Origin: Rhodoferax sp.
GTDB taxonomy: Bacteria; Pseudomonadota; Gammaproteobacteria; Burkholderiales; Burkholderiaceae_C
Reading direction: 5' to 3'
Assembly: GCF_030697375.1 (NCBI RefSeq)
Contig: NZ_JAUYQD010000018.1
Coordinates: 62,001-126,000, forward strand
Length of the DNA: 64,000 bases
Below are positions 1 through 9,569 of this stretch, piece by piece (the first letter of the stretch is position 1; the number at the start of each line of letters is the position of its first letter). The translations under genes were made by a program, and so were the position numbers. The notes under the pieces are model-generated. The model worked only from the letters and a program-made list of their open reading frames with translations, did not search any database and was not told the DNA's origin.

Positions 1-387
1 AAAGGTGGCGCGCAAGCCCGTCACCAAGGCCGCACTGCTCTGGCCCAGGCGCAAGGCCTGCCCCAGCGTACGACCGTGGGCGTCATACAAGGTGATATCG
101 ACCCGTTGCACATTCAGGTCGCCAAACGACAAACCTGCTGCCGTGTCCAGCGATGTGCCCTTTGGCAACCCGGCAATGCGAATCCAGCAGGGGCGGCCCT
201 GGGGGTCCACCGGGACGACGCCATCGGCGGACGGCAACCAGCCGTCGTTCGGGACAAAGGGGCCGGAGAAGATGGAAATGCCATCGCACCGGTAGGCCAC
301 CGCAAGCGGCTCGGCGGACACCCAGGTTTGCCAAACACCCAGCCAGATCAGAAAAATAAGGCGCACCCATAAACGTCTGCAATCCAT
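1..387 (-). CDS. N-terminus of an exported or membrane sensor-like protein (partial, runs off left edge)
   Basis: An open frame reads leftward from an ATG at 387 to the window edge without a stop, giving 129 residues. It begins MDCRRLWVR, then a hydrophobic stretch (LIFLIWLGVWQTWVSA) that looks like a signal peptide cleaved near VSA-EP. The mature part has spaced tryptophans (NDGWLPSADG, PCWIRIAGLP) and a short beta-rich pattern (DVNVQRVDITLYDAHG-like). This resembles the periplasmic 7TMR-DISM type 2 domain found at the N-terminus of bacterial sensor kinases and diguanylate cyclases. The output domain would lie outside the window, so the function is a guess. No strong ribosome binding site is visible. 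Confidence 0.55.
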   Translation of the reverse strand, partial: MDCRRLWVRLIFLIWLGVWQTWVSAEPLAVAYRCDGISIFSGPFVPNDGWLPSADGVVPVDPQGRPCWIRIAGLPKGTSLDTAAGLSFGDLNVQRVDITLYDAHGRTLGQALRLGQSSAALVTGLRATF

Positions 388-560
388 TCCAAACACCTGT
401 ACTTTTTGTTGATGACCCAGCCTGCGCCAAATTCATCATACGGGGAAACAGGGGGGCCGCAAATTAGGCGGAGCCCGCTTGGCCCAGGTGGCCGACAGGG
501 GCATGAAAAAACGGAAAATGGCTCGCTAATTTAAGTGACTGATGGCATTGGAAAACTCTC

Positions 561-1409
561 GTGAAAACCGTTAATACCCCTCCTGAAGCCGTGGAACTCC
601 GGCAGCGCGCGTTCCACGCGTTTGGCATAAGCGATGCCCTCCTCAAAGCCGACGCGGTGCAAGCGCTTTGGCGTGAATCCCGCTGTGAATCGCCCCCCAT
701 GGTGCTGGACACCGGGGCGGTTTTTCCCGCGCTACAGCAGCCTGGCAAACCCGACAGACCCGCCTGCGTCAACCCCCAGGACGTACCGCGCCGTTCACCG
801 TTCACCCCAGGGGGCCATGCCGCGCTGATCCATTCGATTGCCCACATCGAGTTCAATGCCATCAACCTCGCGCTGGACGCCATATGGCGCTTTGCTGGGA
901 TGCCAGCAGGCTACTACCACGACTGGCTGCGGGTGGCCCAGGAAGAGGCCAAACATTTCATGCTCTTGCGCACCCACCTGCAAGACGTGGGCCACGACTA
1001 CGGCGACTTTGTGGCGCACGATGGCCTGTGGACCATGTGCATCGCCACGCAACACGACATCACCGCACGCATGGCGCTGGTCCCACGCACACTGGAGGCC
1101 AGAGGCCTGGACGCCACTCCCATCATCCAGGCCAAACTGCGCAAAGTGGCCACGCCACAAGCCTTGGCAGCAGTTGCCATACTGGACGTGATCCTGCAAG
1201 AAGAAGTGGGACATGTGGCCATTGGCAACCATTGGTACCGCTGGCTGTGTGAACGCGACGGCCGGGACCCGGTGCGGTTCTACGCCGAAGCCGCCGACCG
1301 ACATAACGCGCCCACATTAAAACCCCCGTTCAACCTGCCAGCGCGCAGACAGGCGGGATTCACCGAAGCAGAAATCAACACCCTTCCCACCGGTCAACCC
1401 AGCCCTTGA
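561..1409 (+). CDS. DUF455 ferritin-like domain protein
   Basis: A 282-residue soluble protein starting at GTG 561, with GGAAA just upstream. It has the carboxylate and histidine motifs of a ferritin-like four-helix bundle: HIEFNAINLALD (about residues 95-106), EEAKHF (about 123-128) and EEVGHVAIG (about 213-221). These would bind a di-iron or similar metal centre. The spacing matches the DUF455 family, whose biochemical role is not settled (some members have been mislabelled as rhamnosyltransferases). The C-terminus ends in a proline-rich tail (FNLPARRQAGF) typical of the family. It is a single gene, divergent from the partial sensor on its left. Family assignment is confident; substrate is unknown. 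Confidence 0.85.
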   Translation: MKTVNTPPEAVELRQRAFHAFGISDALLKADAVQALWRESRCESPPMVLDTGAVFPALQQPGKPDRPACVNPQDVPRRSPFTPGGHAALIHSIAHIEFNAINLALDAIWRFAGMPAGYYHDWLRVAQEEAKHFMLLRTHLQDVGHDYGDFVAHDGLWTMCIATQHDITARMALVPRTLEARGLDATPIIQAKLRKVATPQALAAVAILDVILQEEVGHVAIGNHWYRWLCERDGRDPVRFYAEAADRHNAPTLKPPFNLPARRQAGFTEAEINTLPTGQPSP

Positions 1410-1464
1410 GCACACCTGACGCAGGTGCGGCTCTAAAATGGGCCCAACCCACAACGACTGCACT

Positions 1465-2721
1465 ATGCCTGTATCCAAGCCCCCCGCATCGTCCCCACGG
1501 GACCAAGCGCCACAGCCTGTCGCCATTGCCCGCCAGGCTATCCTGGATGCCGACAGGGATGTGTTTGGCTACGAGCTGTTTGACCGTTCCATGGGCTTGC
1601 ACGAACACACCGCGGCCAGCGATGCGCAACTGCTGTTCAATGTGTTGTCCGGCACGGACGGTGAAACGCTGGCAGGCCACAAGACTTTTTTTATCAACTG
1701 CACACAGGACAGCATTGCGGGCGGGCACCTGGACTTGGTGGCGCCTGAACGCGTGGTGCTTGAAATTCCGCCCTTGCCCATTTCCCAGGTGGACCAGATT
1801 GAGGACCACGTGTATGCGTTGATGGAGGTTCAGAAGCGGGGATTTCGCATGGCATTTGACTATTCCATCTTGACCCGCTCCTACGAATCCTGGCTGCCGT
1901 TGGCATCCTTCATTAAATTGGACTTGTCGGTGCTGAAACCGGCGTCCCTGGACTCCTTCGTCAAACTGGCGCGCAGCAAGACCAACGCCTTGTTGATTGC
2001 AGAAAAAGTCGAAACGATGTCCCAGTACCAGTTGGTGTCTGGCCTGGGCATAGGCTTGTTTCAAGGCTATTGGTTTGCCAAGCCCGTGATCGTGCAAGGA
2101 CACTCGGTGCGGCCCGCGCAGGCCACCATCCTGCAATTGATCAATCTGGTGCGCAAACAGGCCAGCACCAACGACATTGAAAATCTTTTCAAACGGGACC
2201 CCACCCTGTCCTTCAACTTGCTGCGCTTTATCAACTCCGCAGGTTTTGGCATGCGCACCGAGGTCACCTCGTTCAAACATGCCGTCATGTTGCTGGGCCT
2301 CAAGCGCCTGTTCAAATGGGCCGCCCTGTTGTTAACCACCTCGCATACGGGCGACACGCCGCCCGCTGTGGGCTCCACCGCCGTGGTGCGCGGGCGCTTG
2401 ATGGAACTGCTGGCGGCCGAAGTGCTTCCCGCCGAAGAATGCGACAACGCCTTTGTGGTGGGCGTATTCTCCCTGCTGGACACCATGCTGGGCATGACGA
2501 TGGACGCGGCCTTGGCCACCCTGACCTTGCCCGCCAGCGTGACCGATGCCCTGTTGCACGGCAGCGGCCCGCTGGCGCCGTTTTTGGCCTTGACCTTGGC
2601 GTGTGAAGCGGGCGATGACGCCGCCTTTGCCCAAGCCGCCCACACCCTGGGCCTGAACAGCGGCCAAATCAACATGGCCCATTTGCAGGCCCTGTCCTGG
2701 GCGGAAACGCTGGGCGATTAG
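1465..2721 (+). CDS. EAL-HDOD signalling protein with degenerate EAL domain
   Basis: A 418-residue cytoplasmic protein of the YuxH-like EAL plus HDOD class. The N-terminal half (about 10-200) is EAL-like: ARQAILDADRDVFGYELF, VLEIPPLP, FDYSILTRS, IKLDLS, AEKVET and FQGYWFAKP. The metal-binding DDFG motif of active cyclic-di-GMP phosphodiesterases is replaced by FDYS, so catalysis is unlikely. The C-terminal half (about 205-410) is an HDOD domain (FKRDPTLSFNLLRFINSAGFG). I prefer the ATG at 1465 because TAAAAT just before the ATG at 1438 looks more like a -10 element than a translated leader. Likely a protein-protein signalling adaptor rather than an enzyme. Confidence 0.8.
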   Translation: MPVSKPPASSPRDQAPQPVAIARQAILDADRDVFGYELFDRSMGLHEHTAASDAQLLFNVLSGTDGETLAGHKTFFINCTQDSIAGGHLDLVAPERVVLEIPPLPISQVDQIEDHVYALMEVQKRGFRMAFDYSILTRSYESWLPLASFIKLDLSVLKPASLDSFVKLARSKTNALLIAEKVETMSQYQLVSGLGIGLFQGYWFAKPVIVQGHSVRPAQATILQLINLVRKQASTNDIENLFKRDPTLSFNLLRFINSAGFGMRTEVTSFKHAVMLLGLKRLFKWAALLLTTSHTGDTPPAVGSTAVVRGRLMELLAAEVLPAEECDNAFVVGVFSLLDTMLGMTMDAALATLTLPASVTDALLHGSGPLAPFLALTLACEAGDDAAFAQAAHTLGLNSGQINMAHLQALSWAETLGD

Positions 2722-2739
2722 ACCCGCTGCGACCCGCCT

Positions 2740-3663
2740 TTATCCCCGAGGATGGTGCTGCGCGTGCAACTGTGCCAAACGCTCACGCGCCACATGGGTG
2801 TAAATGGTGGTGGTGGAAATATCGGCATGCCCCAGCAACAGCTGCACCGCCCGCAGGTCGGCCCCGTGGTTGAGCAAATGCGTGGCAAAGGCGTGGCGCA
2901 GCGTATGGGGCGACAGGTGCGAGCGAATGCCGGCGTCCGCCGCGTATTTTTTCACCACCATCCAGAACATCACCCGCGACATGGCGGTGCCCGCCGTGGC
3001 ACCACGCACGGTGACAAATAAATCCTCGGTCTGTTTTCCCGCCAACAACTCTGCACGGGCTTGCCCCAAATAGCGGCGCAACCATTGGCAGGCAACCTCG
3101 CCAAACGGCACCAGACGTTCCTTGGCGCCCTTGCCCAGCACGCGCAACACGTTGTCGTTCAAACCCAGGTTCAGCGTTTTGAGGGTCACCAGCTCGCTCA
3201 CCCGCAGGCCGCTGGCGTACATCAGCTCCAGCATGGTGCGGTCACGCACGCCCAGCGCGTTGCTGGTGTCGGGCGCGGCCAGCAAGGCTTCCACCTGGGC
3301 TTCGCTCAGGGCTTTGGGCACCCGCAAGGCCTGCTTGGCCGACCGCAGCTTCAGCGTGGGGTCTGCCACCGTGTGGCCCTCGCGCAGGGCCCAGCGGAAG
3401 TAACGCTTGAATACGGTGAGGCGCCGGTTGGCGGTGGTCGCCTTGGTGGCCGCATGGCATTGCGAAAAATAAGCCTGCAAGTCCAGCTCGGCCGTGTCAT
3501 TCAGTCCATGCGCTGGTAGCCCACGCGCTGTCAGCCACATCGCGTACTGGGTCAGGTCGCGCCGGTAGGCCTCCAGCGTGTTCTTGGACAAGCCATCTTC
3601 CAGCCACAAGGCATCGACAAAAGCATCGATGCTGGCTTGGCTTGCATCACCCAGCAGCATCAT
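2740..3663 (-). CDS. xerD: Site-specific tyrosine recombinase XerD
   Basis: A 307-residue tyrosine recombinase, the usual length of XerD. It has an N-terminal SAM-like core-binding domain ([23 protein letters not shown]) and a C-terminal catalytic domain with the conserved residues: Arg in [10 protein letters not shown], His-x-x-Arg in [17 protein letters not shown], His in [16 protein letters not shown] and the following Tyr nucleophile. With XerC it resolves chromosome dimers at dif during division. The start ATG at 3663 overlaps the stop of the upstream receptor gene as ATGA, implying translational coupling, though the two functions are unrelated. A second ATG follows immediately at 3660. 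XerC versus XerD is judged by overall pattern only. Confidence 0.88.
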   Translation of the reverse strand: MMLLGDASQASIDAFVDALWLEDGLSKNTLEAYRRDLTQYAMWLTARGLPAHGLNDTAELDLQAYFSQCHAATKATTANRRLTVFKRYFRWALREGHTVADPTLKLRSAKQALRVPKALSEAQVEALLAAPDTSNALGVRDRTMLELMYASGLRVSELVTLKTLNLGLNDNVLRVLGKGAKERLVPFGEVACQWLRRYLGQARAELLAGKQTEDLFVTVRGATAGTAMSRVMFWMVVKKYAADAGIRSHLSPHTLRHAFATHLLNHGADLRAVQLLLGHADISTTTIYTHVARERLAQLHAQHHPRG

Positions 3664-4622
3664 TCCAGACGCAGCTTGGCGGAGTCCACCACTTTTTTGT
3701 ACACCGCGTACTCGGCCTGGATTTGCGCCGCAAACTGCTCAGGTGTGTTGCCGATGATGAACGAGCCGGTGTCTTCGATCCGCTTTTTCACCGCTGGGTC
3801 TTCCAGCACCTTGCGCACCGCCGCATTGAGCTTGTTCACCACGTCCTTGGACATGCCCTTGGGGCCATAGATGCCGTAGAAGGCCATGCGGTTGACCGGC
3901 TCCAGCCCCACCTCTTTGAAGGTGGGCACATCGGGCAACTGGCTCAGGCGTTGCGGTGCGGCCACCACGATGGGCACCAGACGCTTGGCCTGGATAAACG
4001 GCAGGGCCGACGGCATATTGTCAAAGGTCATGGGCACCTGGCCCGCCACCGTGTCGTTCAGGGCCGGGCCCGCGCCACGGTAGGGAATGTGGGTGATGAA
4101 CACGCCAGTCAGGTTTTTGAACAGCTCCATCTGCAGGTGCCCGATGCCGCCGGTCCCCGACGACGAAAAGGAATACTGCCCCGGATGTTTTTTCACCTCG
4201 GCCAAAAAACCCTTGTAGTCTTTGGCCGGAAAGCCGGGGTGCACCGCAATCACATTGGGGGTGGCTGCGATGTTGATGACGGGCGTGAAGTCGGTCAGCG
4301 GGTTGTACGGGATCTTGGGGTTGATGGCCGGATTGGCCGCCACCGTGGACACCGTGGCCATACCCAGCGAATAGCCGTCGGGTGCAGCTTTGGCGGTCTC
4401 GCTGGCGCCCATCACGCCGCCACCGCCCGCCCTGTTTTCCACCACCACACTCTGGCCCAGGATCTTGCCCAGCGGATCGGCAATCGTGCGGGCAATGATG
4501 TCGGTGGTGCCGCCGGGGGCAAAAGGCACTTGCAATTTAATCACCCGGCTGGGATAGGTCTGCGCCATGGCGGCGCTGGACGCGGCCAACAAACCGAGGG
4601 CAATAAGGGTGCGGCGATGCAT
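3660..4622 (-). CDS. Bug-family tripartite tricarboxylate transporter receptor
   Basis: A 320-residue periplasmic solute receptor of the Bug/TctC family, strongly expanded in Burkholderiales. The start at 4622 is chosen because AGGAG lies eight bases upstream and the protein then opens with a clean signal peptide ([20 protein letters not shown], cleaved before QTYPSR). Family hallmarks are the [23 protein letters not shown] opening and [14 protein letters not shown]. It captures a carboxylate or related small molecule in the periplasm. No TctA or TctB membrane subunits are nearby, as is common for orphan Bug receptors, so the ligand cannot be predicted. It is the first gene of a pair with xerD. 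Confidence 0.88.
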   Translation of the reverse strand: MHRRTLIALGLLAASSAAMAQTYPSRVIKLQVPFAPGGTTDIIARTIADPLGKILGQSVVVENRAGGGGVMGASETAKAAPDGYSLGMATVSTVAANPAINPKIPYNPLTDFTPVINIAATPNVIAVHPGFPAKDYKGFLAEVKKHPGQYSFSSSGTGGIGHLQMELFKNLTGVFITHIPYRGAGPALNDTVAGQVPMTFDNMPSALPFIQAKRLVPIVVAAPQRLSQLPDVPTFKEVGLEPVNRMAFYGIYGPKGMSKDVVNKLNAAVRKVLEDPAVKKRIEDTGSFIIGNTPEQFAAQIQAEYAVYKKVVDSAKLRLE

Positions 4623-4720
4623 GGTGGGGTGCTCCTGGAAAAGCGGGCTGGCTTCAAACTGCGGCAATACTACCCGCCACACTGCCGAACGCCAACACCC
4701 CTGGCTGGTATCCTTGTCCG

Positions 4721-5632
4721 GTGAACTACGCCCAGCTCCTTTTCCCCGATTTTTCCCTGATTTTGTGCGGCTACCTGGTGTGCCGCTACACCGCCCTCAA
4801 CCGCAGCGTGTGGGAGCCTGTGGAGTCGCTGGTGTACTACCTGCTGTTCCCCGTGCTGCTGTTCCATTCCATTGTGAAAAGCCCGCTGGACCTGCGCGCC
4901 GCGTCCAGCCTGATCGGCGCGGGCTGGGCGATGGGGCTGACTGGCATTGCGCTGGCCTACGCCCTCCCCTACCTGCCAGGCTTGCGCCGCCACATCCAGC
5001 ACCGCGACCATGCGGCCAGCGCGCAGGTGGCGTTTCGCTTCAACTCTTTTATCGGGCTGGCACTGGCCGACCGGCTGGCGGGGCCCCAAGGCCTGCTCTT
5101 GATCGCGGTGCTGATTGGCGTATGTGTGCCGCTGTTCAACGTAGGCGCCGTGTGGCCCATGGCACGCCACGCCCAGCGCGGCTTTGTGCGCGAGCTGGTG
5201 CGCAACCCGCTGATTATCGGCACCGCCTCGGGCCTGGTGGCCAACCTGATGGGTTTTGTGCTGCCGGTCTGGCTGGAGCCCACGGTGTCCCGCCTGGGCG
5301 CGGCCTCGCTGGCCATGGGCTTGATGGCGGCCGGTGCCGGCATGCAACTGGGTGCCCTGGCCAAGGCCAAAACCCTGGCAGTGGCGGTGCTGTCCATCCG
5401 GCACTTTTTCCTGCCCCTGGTGGCGCTGGGGGTGTCGCACCTGTTTGGCCTGTCGGAGGTGCAGACCACCGTGCTGCTGGCCTTCTCGGCTCTGCCGACG
5501 GCGTCCAGCTGTTATGTGCTGGCCGCCCGCATGGGCTACGACGGCGCCTATGTGGCCGGGCTGGTGACCTTGTCCACCCTGTTGGGCCTGGCCAGCCTGC
5601 CTTTTGCGCTGGGCGTTTTGCGGCAACTGTAA
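4721..5632 (+). CDS. AEC-family (auxin efflux carrier-like) transporter
   Basis: A 303-residue integral membrane protein with about ten hydrophobic segments. The opening ([45 protein letters not shown]) and the central and C-terminal regions (GSRNP-like [31 protein letters not shown]) match bacterial AEC carriers such as YfdV. These are bile/arsenite/riboflavin-superfamily-like secondary transporters exporting small organic anions. The start is a GTG at 4721 directly following the divergent receptor gene; its ribosome binding site is weak. Substrate is unknown. Confidence 0.85.
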   Translation: MNYAQLLFPDFSLILCGYLVCRYTALNRSVWEPVESLVYYLLFPVLLFHSIVKSPLDLRAASSLIGAGWAMGLTGIALAYALPYLPGLRRHIQHRDHAASAQVAFRFNSFIGLALADRLAGPQGLLLIAVLIGVCVPLFNVGAVWPMARHAQRGFVRELVRNPLIIGTASGLVANLMGFVLPVWLEPTVSRLGAASLAMGLMAAGAGMQLGALAKAKTLAVAVLSIRHFFLPLVALGVSHLFGLSEVQTTVLLAFSALPTASSCYVLAARMGYDGAYVAGLVTLSTLLGLASLPFALGVLRQL

Positions 5633-5644
5633 GGCGCTGCGTTG

Positions 5645-6751
5645 TTAAGACGCCAACGCCCAAGCCACATGCTCCCGCACCACAGCGCTGGGGTGCTCGG
5701 CGCGGCGCAGCAAGGCGGCCCGCATGGTCTGGATGGCCGCCTCCGACTCCGCTTGGGCGCCACTGCCATGCAAGGCATTGCCCAGGGCCACCGCGATATT
5801 GCGCAGCCAGCGTTCATGGCCGATGCGGCGGATGGGGCCGCCTTCGGTGCGCTGCAAAAATTGCGCTTCGGTCCAGTCCAGCAGGTCCGCCAGGGCCTGG
5901 CCGCTCAAACCCGGGCGCGCGTCAAAGTCGGGCAAGGCGCTGCGCTTGGCGAATTTGTTCCAGGGGCAAATGAGCTGGCAGTCGTCACAGCCGTAAATGC
6001 GGTTGCCCATCAGCGGACGCAGCTCCAGCGGGATCGGCCCCGCGTGCTCGATGGTCAGGTAGGAAATGCAGCGCCGCGCGTCCAGCCGCCCCGGGCCCAG
6101 AATGGCCTGGGTGGGGCACACCGTGATGCAGGCGCTGCAGGAGCCGCAATGGTCTTGCACCGGGTGGCTCTCGGGCAGCGCCACGTCCAGGTAGATTTCA
6201 CCCAGAAAGAAGGTGGACCCCGCTTCGCGGTTCAGCAGCAAAGTGTGTTTGCCGCGCCAGCCTTGGCCGCTGCGCGCCGCCAGTTCGGCCTCCAGCACCG
6301 GGGCCGAATCGGTGAACACACGGTGCCCCAAGGGCCCGAGGTGTTCGGCGATGCGGTCGCTGAGTTTTTGCAGGCGGCTGCGCAGCACCTTGTGGTAGTC
6401 CCGCCCCCGGGCGTAGACCGACACAATGCCCTCGCCGGGGCGCTGCAGGCGCGCCAGTTCCTGCGCCTGCCAGTCGTCCGGGGTGCTGCGCGGCAGGTAG
6501 TCCATGCGCGCCGTGAGCACGCTGAGGGTGCCCGGCACCAGCTCGGCCGGGCGCGCCCGTTTGAGCCCGTGGCTGGCCATATAGGCCATCTCGCCATGGA
6601 AACCCTGTGCCAGCCAGGCCAATAAACCAGGTTCTGCGGAAGAGAGGTTTACACCGGCCACGCCAATTTGGGAGAATCCCAGTTCCCGGGCCCAGGCCTG
6701 TATTTGAGAAACCAACTGGTTGCCATCGAATTGAGTACTTTTGATCGTCAC
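5645..6751 (-). CDS. queG: Epoxyqueuosine reductase QueG
   Basis: A 368-residue enzyme catalysing the last step of queuosine biosynthesis, reduction of epoxyqueuosine to queuosine in tRNA anticodons. It requires cobalamin and two [4Fe-4S] clusters. Both cluster motifs are visible: CGSCSACITVCPTQAI (about residues 200-215) and GCDDCQLICPWN (about 255-265). N-terminal family features include WARELGFSQIGVAGV and FHGEMAYMASH. The reading frame stays open upstream, but the GTG at 6751 gives the expected N-terminus (VTIKSTQFDG) and length. The coding start overlaps or nearly abuts the divergent tsaE start. The C-terminus carries the HEAT-like tail (HEHPSAVVREHVAWAL-like). Confidence 0.93.
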   Translation of the reverse strand: MTIKSTQFDGNQLVSQIQAWARELGFSQIGVAGVNLSSAEPGLLAWLAQGFHGEMAYMASHGLKRARPAELVPGTLSVLTARMDYLPRSTPDDWQAQELARLQRPGEGIVSVYARGRDYHKVLRSRLQKLSDRIAEHLGPLGHRVFTDSAPVLEAELAARSGQGWRGKHTLLLNREAGSTFFLGEIYLDVALPESHPVQDHCGSCSACITVCPTQAILGPGRLDARRCISYLTIEHAGPIPLELRPLMGNRIYGCDDCQLICPWNKFAKRSALPDFDARPGLSGQALADLLDWTEAQFLQRTEGGPIRRIGHERWLRNIAVALGNALHGSGAQAESEAAIQTMRAALLRRAEHPSAVVREHVAWALAS

Positions 6752-7273
6752 GCGCCTATTGTAAAAACTGCCGCGCCAAGCACCGTGGGCAGTGCGGTAA
6801 AGAGCCTGCACTGGCCCGATGAACTGGCCACGCAGCTGTTTGCCACCCAGCTGGCGGCGCAGCCCGAGCTCGGCCACGCCTTCATCGCCCTGCACGGCGA
6901 CCTGGGCGCGGGCAAGACCACGCTGGTGCGCCACCTGCTGCATGCGCTGGGGGTGCAGGGCCGCATCAAAAGTCCGACCTATGCGGTGGTGGAAGCGTAT
7001 GAGTTGCCTGGCCTCAATATCTGGCATTTCGACTTTTACCGCTTCAGCGACCCGCGCGAGTGGGAGGACGCGGGCTTTCGGGACATCTTCGCCAGCCCCG
7101 GCCTCAAAATTGCCGAATGGCCCGAGAAGGTCGCCAGCGTGCTGCCCACGGCGGACCTGGACCTCCACATCACCACCGCCCTGGACGCCACCCGCCAAGT
7201 CACCCTCACCGCCCACACCGCGACCGGCATCGCACTTTTGACGGGCAGCACCCCCCAGGGAGCCCTGGTTTGA
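6731..7273 (+). CDS. tsaE: tRNA t6A biosynthesis ATPase TsaE
   Basis: About 180 residues. TsaE is the P-loop ATPase that works with TsaB and TsaD to make N6-threonylcarbamoyl-adenosine at position 37 of ANN-decoding tRNAs. Visible motifs are the Walker A GDLGAGKTTLVRHLLHALG, the family signature IKSPTYAVVEAYELPG, and HFDFYRFSDPREWEDAGF. Start choice is uncertain: TTG 6731 is used here and would overlap queG's divergent GTG start by 21 bp, while GTG 6785 would leave a short gap. The next gene, amiC, overlaps the stop as TTGA, a conserved tsaE-amiC order in proteobacteria. Confidence 0.9.
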   Translation: MSTFDRHAPIVKTAAPSTVGSAVKSLHWPDELATQLFATQLAAQPELGHAFIALHGDLGAGKTTLVRHLLHALGVQGRIKSPTYAVVEAYELPGLNIWHFDFYRFSDPREWEDAGFRDIFASPGLKIAEWPEKVASVLPTADLDLHITTALDATRQVTLTAHTATGIALLTGSTPQGALV

Positions 7274-8676
7274 AGCGCCGCACGCTGCTGAAAACCGGCA
7301 GCCTGGTGCTGAGCTTGGGCCTGCCGCATCTGGCGCGCGGTGCCACCATCGTGACGGTGCGGGTGTGGCCCGCCCCCGAATACTCGCGGGTCACCATCGA
7401 GTCGGACGGCGCACTGGTGGCCAAACAGCAGTTTGTGCCCAGCCCGCCGCGCCTGGCGGTGGACATTGCGGGCATCACGCTCAACCCCGCTTTAAAAGAG
7501 CTGGTGGCCAAGGTCAAAGCCGACGACCCCAATATTGCGGGCATCCGCGTGGGCCAGTTTGCCCCCGACGTGGTGCGCCTGGTGGTGGACCTGAAACACC
7601 CCATCAAACCGCAGGTGTTCAGCCTCTCCCCGGTGGCTGCCTACCAGCACCGTCTGGTGTTCGATTTGTACCCGGTGCAGGAGTTGGACCCGCTGGAAGC
7701 CCTGATCGCCGAGCGGCTGAAAGACCCCATCGTGGCCAATCCACCACCGCCCACGCAGGTCAACCCGGCCGACCCGCTGGGCGAACTGATCGCCCAGCAA
7801 ACCCAAAACCCCGCCAAGCCTGCGGCACAGGGCCCGGCGCCCGGCACTTTTGCTACACAAACGATAGCTGGCAGCGCAGGTCCTACGCGGGCTGGAGGCA
7901 CAATTGATCTAAAAAATGAGGCAAAAACCGCGCCCGTCGTGGCCAGCACCACCGAGCGGCTCATCATCATCGCGCTGGACCCCGGCCACGGCGGCGAGGA
8001 CCCTGGCGCGGTGGGCCCCGGCGGCACCCGCGAAAAAGACGTGGTGCTGCGCCTGGCCCACCGTCTGCGCGACCGCATCAACGCCACCAGCGTCAAAGGC
8101 AACGCCATGCGCGCCTACCTCACCCGCGACGCCGACTTCTTTGTGCCCCTGCACATCCGGGTGCAAAAGGCCCGCCGGGTGCAGGCCGACCTGTTTGTCA
8201 GCATCCATGCCGATGCCTTCTTCACCCCCCAGCCCCAGGGCGCCAGCGTATTTGCCCTGAGCCAGGGCGGCGCCTCCAGCAGTGCGGCGCGCTGGATGGC
8301 GGCCAAGGAGAACAAGGCCGACTTGATCGGTGGCCTCAACGTCCGGGCCAAGGACGCCACCGTGCAGCGCGCCCTACTGGACATGAGCACCACGGCCCAG
8401 ATCAACGACAGCCTCAAATTAGGCAACAACCTGCTGGGCGAAATTGGCCGCGTGGGTAAGCTGCACAAAGCCAAGGTAGAACAAGCGGCCTTTGCCGTGC
8501 TCAAGGCCCCCGACATTCCCAGCGTGCTGGTGGAGGCAGCCTTCATCAGCAACCCGGCCGAAGAAATCAAACTCAACAGCGAGGAGTACCAGAACACCCT
8601 GGCCGATGCGCTGATGCGGGGGATCGAGAGCTATTTCTCCAAGAACCCGCCGCTGGCGCGCAACCGGAGCGTGTGA
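7270..8676 (+). CDS. amiC: N-acetylmuramoyl-L-alanine amidase (AmiC type)
   Basis: A 468-residue periplasmic amidase that splits septal peptidoglycan during daughter-cell separation. The start TTG at 7270 overlaps the tsaE stop (TTGA). The N-terminus (KRRTLLKTGSLVLSLGLPHLARGA) is a twin-arginine-type signal, as expected for AmiC. An AMIN domain follows at about residues 30-135, then a proline-rich linker, then Amidase_3 from about 235 with the zinc ligands in DPGHGGEDPGA, the Glu in GTREKDVVLRLA, SIHADAF and VEAAFISN. The linker contains a copy of the interspersed repeat (7848-7912), translated as TQTIAGSAGPTRAGGTIDL, which probably just lengthens the linker. Confidence 0.92.
   Translation: MKRRTLLKTGSLVLSLGLPHLARGATIVTVRVWPAPEYSRVTIESDGALVAKQQFVPSPPRLAVDIAGITLNPALKELVAKVKADDPNIAGIRVGQFAPDVVRLVVDLKHPIKPQVFSLSPVAAYQHRLVFDLYPVQELDPLEALIAERLKDPIVANPPPPTQVNPADPLGELIAQQTQNPAKPAAQGPAPGTFATQTIAGSAGPTRAGGTIDLKNEAKTAPVVASTTERLIIIALDPGHGGEDPGAVGPGGTREKDVVLRLAHRLRDRINATSVKGNAMRAYLTRDADFFVPLHIRVQKARRVQADLFVSIHADAFFTPQPQGASVFALSQGGASSSAARWMAAKENKADLIGGLNVRAKDATVQRALLDMSTTAQINDSLKLGNNLLGEIGRVGKLHKAKVEQAAFAVLKAPDIPSVLVEAAFISNPAEEIKLNSEEYQNTLADALMRGIESYFSKNPPLARNRSV
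7848..7912 (+). repeat. Short interspersed repeat, copy 1 (inside amiC)
   Basis: GCTACACAAACGATAGCTG, then GCGCAGG, then a GCGGGCTGGAGGC block. It matches the other nine copies in the window in order and spacing. It lies in the non-conserved linker between the AMIN and catalytic domains and keeps the reading frame. Confidence 0.75.
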
Positions 8677-8678
8677 CT

Positions 8679-8735
8679 TTTGCTATTAAATTGATAGCTG
8701 TATGCGCTAGATGGATATGCCGAAACGCCTTATTT
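8679..8735 (+). repeat. Short interspersed repeat, copy 2 (amiC 3' flank)
   Basis: GCTATTAAATTGATAGCTG followed by TGCGCTAGATGGATATGCCG. The left half matches the family well; the right half is decayed. It starts a few bases after the amiC stop. Confidence 0.7.
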
Positions 8736-8763
8736 CTTCTTGAAAACCTGGAGACCAAAGAGA

Positions 8764-9498
8764 ATGAAATCAAAGTCAACCCCAAATCCGGTTCTGCTGC
8801 GGACATTGCTGATTCCGTGCTTGCTTTCCCCAGCGCTCGCCACCGCCCAGATCGCGCTGCACTACAACGAACGGCCCCCCTATCTGGTGGGAAAAGACGG
8901 TCAACTGAGCGGCTTGACCGGTTCACCCGCAGTGGCGGCCTTCAAGGCGGCGGGCATTGCATTCACCCTCCACTTCACGCCCACGGCCCGGCAGTTGGCG
9001 ATGGTCAAGGACAACGCGGGAACGGATTGCGGCATCGGCTGGTTCAAAAACGAGGAGCGCGAAGGGTTCGCCAAGTTCACCAAACCGATCTACCAGGACC
9101 GGCCACAAATCGCCCTGACCACGGCCAAAAATTCGAAGGTAAAAGATGGTGAAACGGTGGAATCCATTCTTGGAAACAAGAACCTCACCTTGCTGGTCAA
9201 ACAGGGCTACTCCTACGGTAAAACGCTGGATGCCCTGATCACCAAGCTCCAGCCGGTGCAGCACGCGGTCGCCGTGGAAAATGTGCTGATGCTGAAAATT
9301 ATCCTGGCCGAACGGGCGGACTACATGCTGATCGCCCCCGAGGAGGTGGACGGTCTGATCGCGGCAAGCGACGTGAGCCCGGCGGATATCCGCAAAGCCA
9401 ACTTCTCCAACGCCCCCAACGGCGAGAACCGCTACATTATTTGCAGCAAGAATGTGGCGGACGAGACCATCACCAAGCTCAACAACGCCATCAAATAG
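8764..9498 (+). CDS. Periplasmic solute-binding protein (SBP_bac_3-like)
   Basis: A 244-residue exported protein. The ATG at 8764 precedes a basic N-terminus and hydrophobic core (VLLRTLLIPCLLSPALATAQ) typical of a signal peptide. The mature protein (IALHYNERPPYLVGKDGQLSGLTGSPAVAAFKAAGI) follows the fold of family 3 solute-binding proteins for amino acids, and the KPIYQDRPQIALTT segment lies where the hinge is expected. No ABC permease or ATPase is adjacent, so it may be an orphan binding protein or an extracytoplasmic sensor component. An upstream TTG at 8740 is possible but less likely. Confidence 0.75.
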   Translation: MKSKSTPNPVLLRTLLIPCLLSPALATAQIALHYNERPPYLVGKDGQLSGLTGSPAVAAFKAAGIAFTLHFTPTARQLAMVKDNAGTDCGIGWFKNEEREGFAKFTKPIYQDRPQIALTTAKNSKVKDGETVESILGNKNLTLLVKQGYSYGKTLDALITKLQPVQHAVAVENVLMLKIILAERADYMLIAPEEVDGLIAASDVSPADIRKANFSNAPNGENRYIICSKNVADETITKLNNAIK

Positions 9499-9569
9499 AC
9501 CCTTGCTGAAGGGCCTCCCAGCGCCATCCCTCCAGGCGGAGCATCAGGTCTTGTGCCTGCACCACCACC

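Noticed and set aside
1438..1464. Earlier ATG for the EAL-HDOD gene
   Set aside because: The codons around it overlap a TAAAAT promoter-like hexamer and there is no ribosome binding site; ATG 1465 fits better.
3642..4724. Plus-strand frame opposite the Bug receptor
   Set aside because: His/Arg-rich shadow without motifs; the receptor on the other strand has a signal peptide and family signatures.
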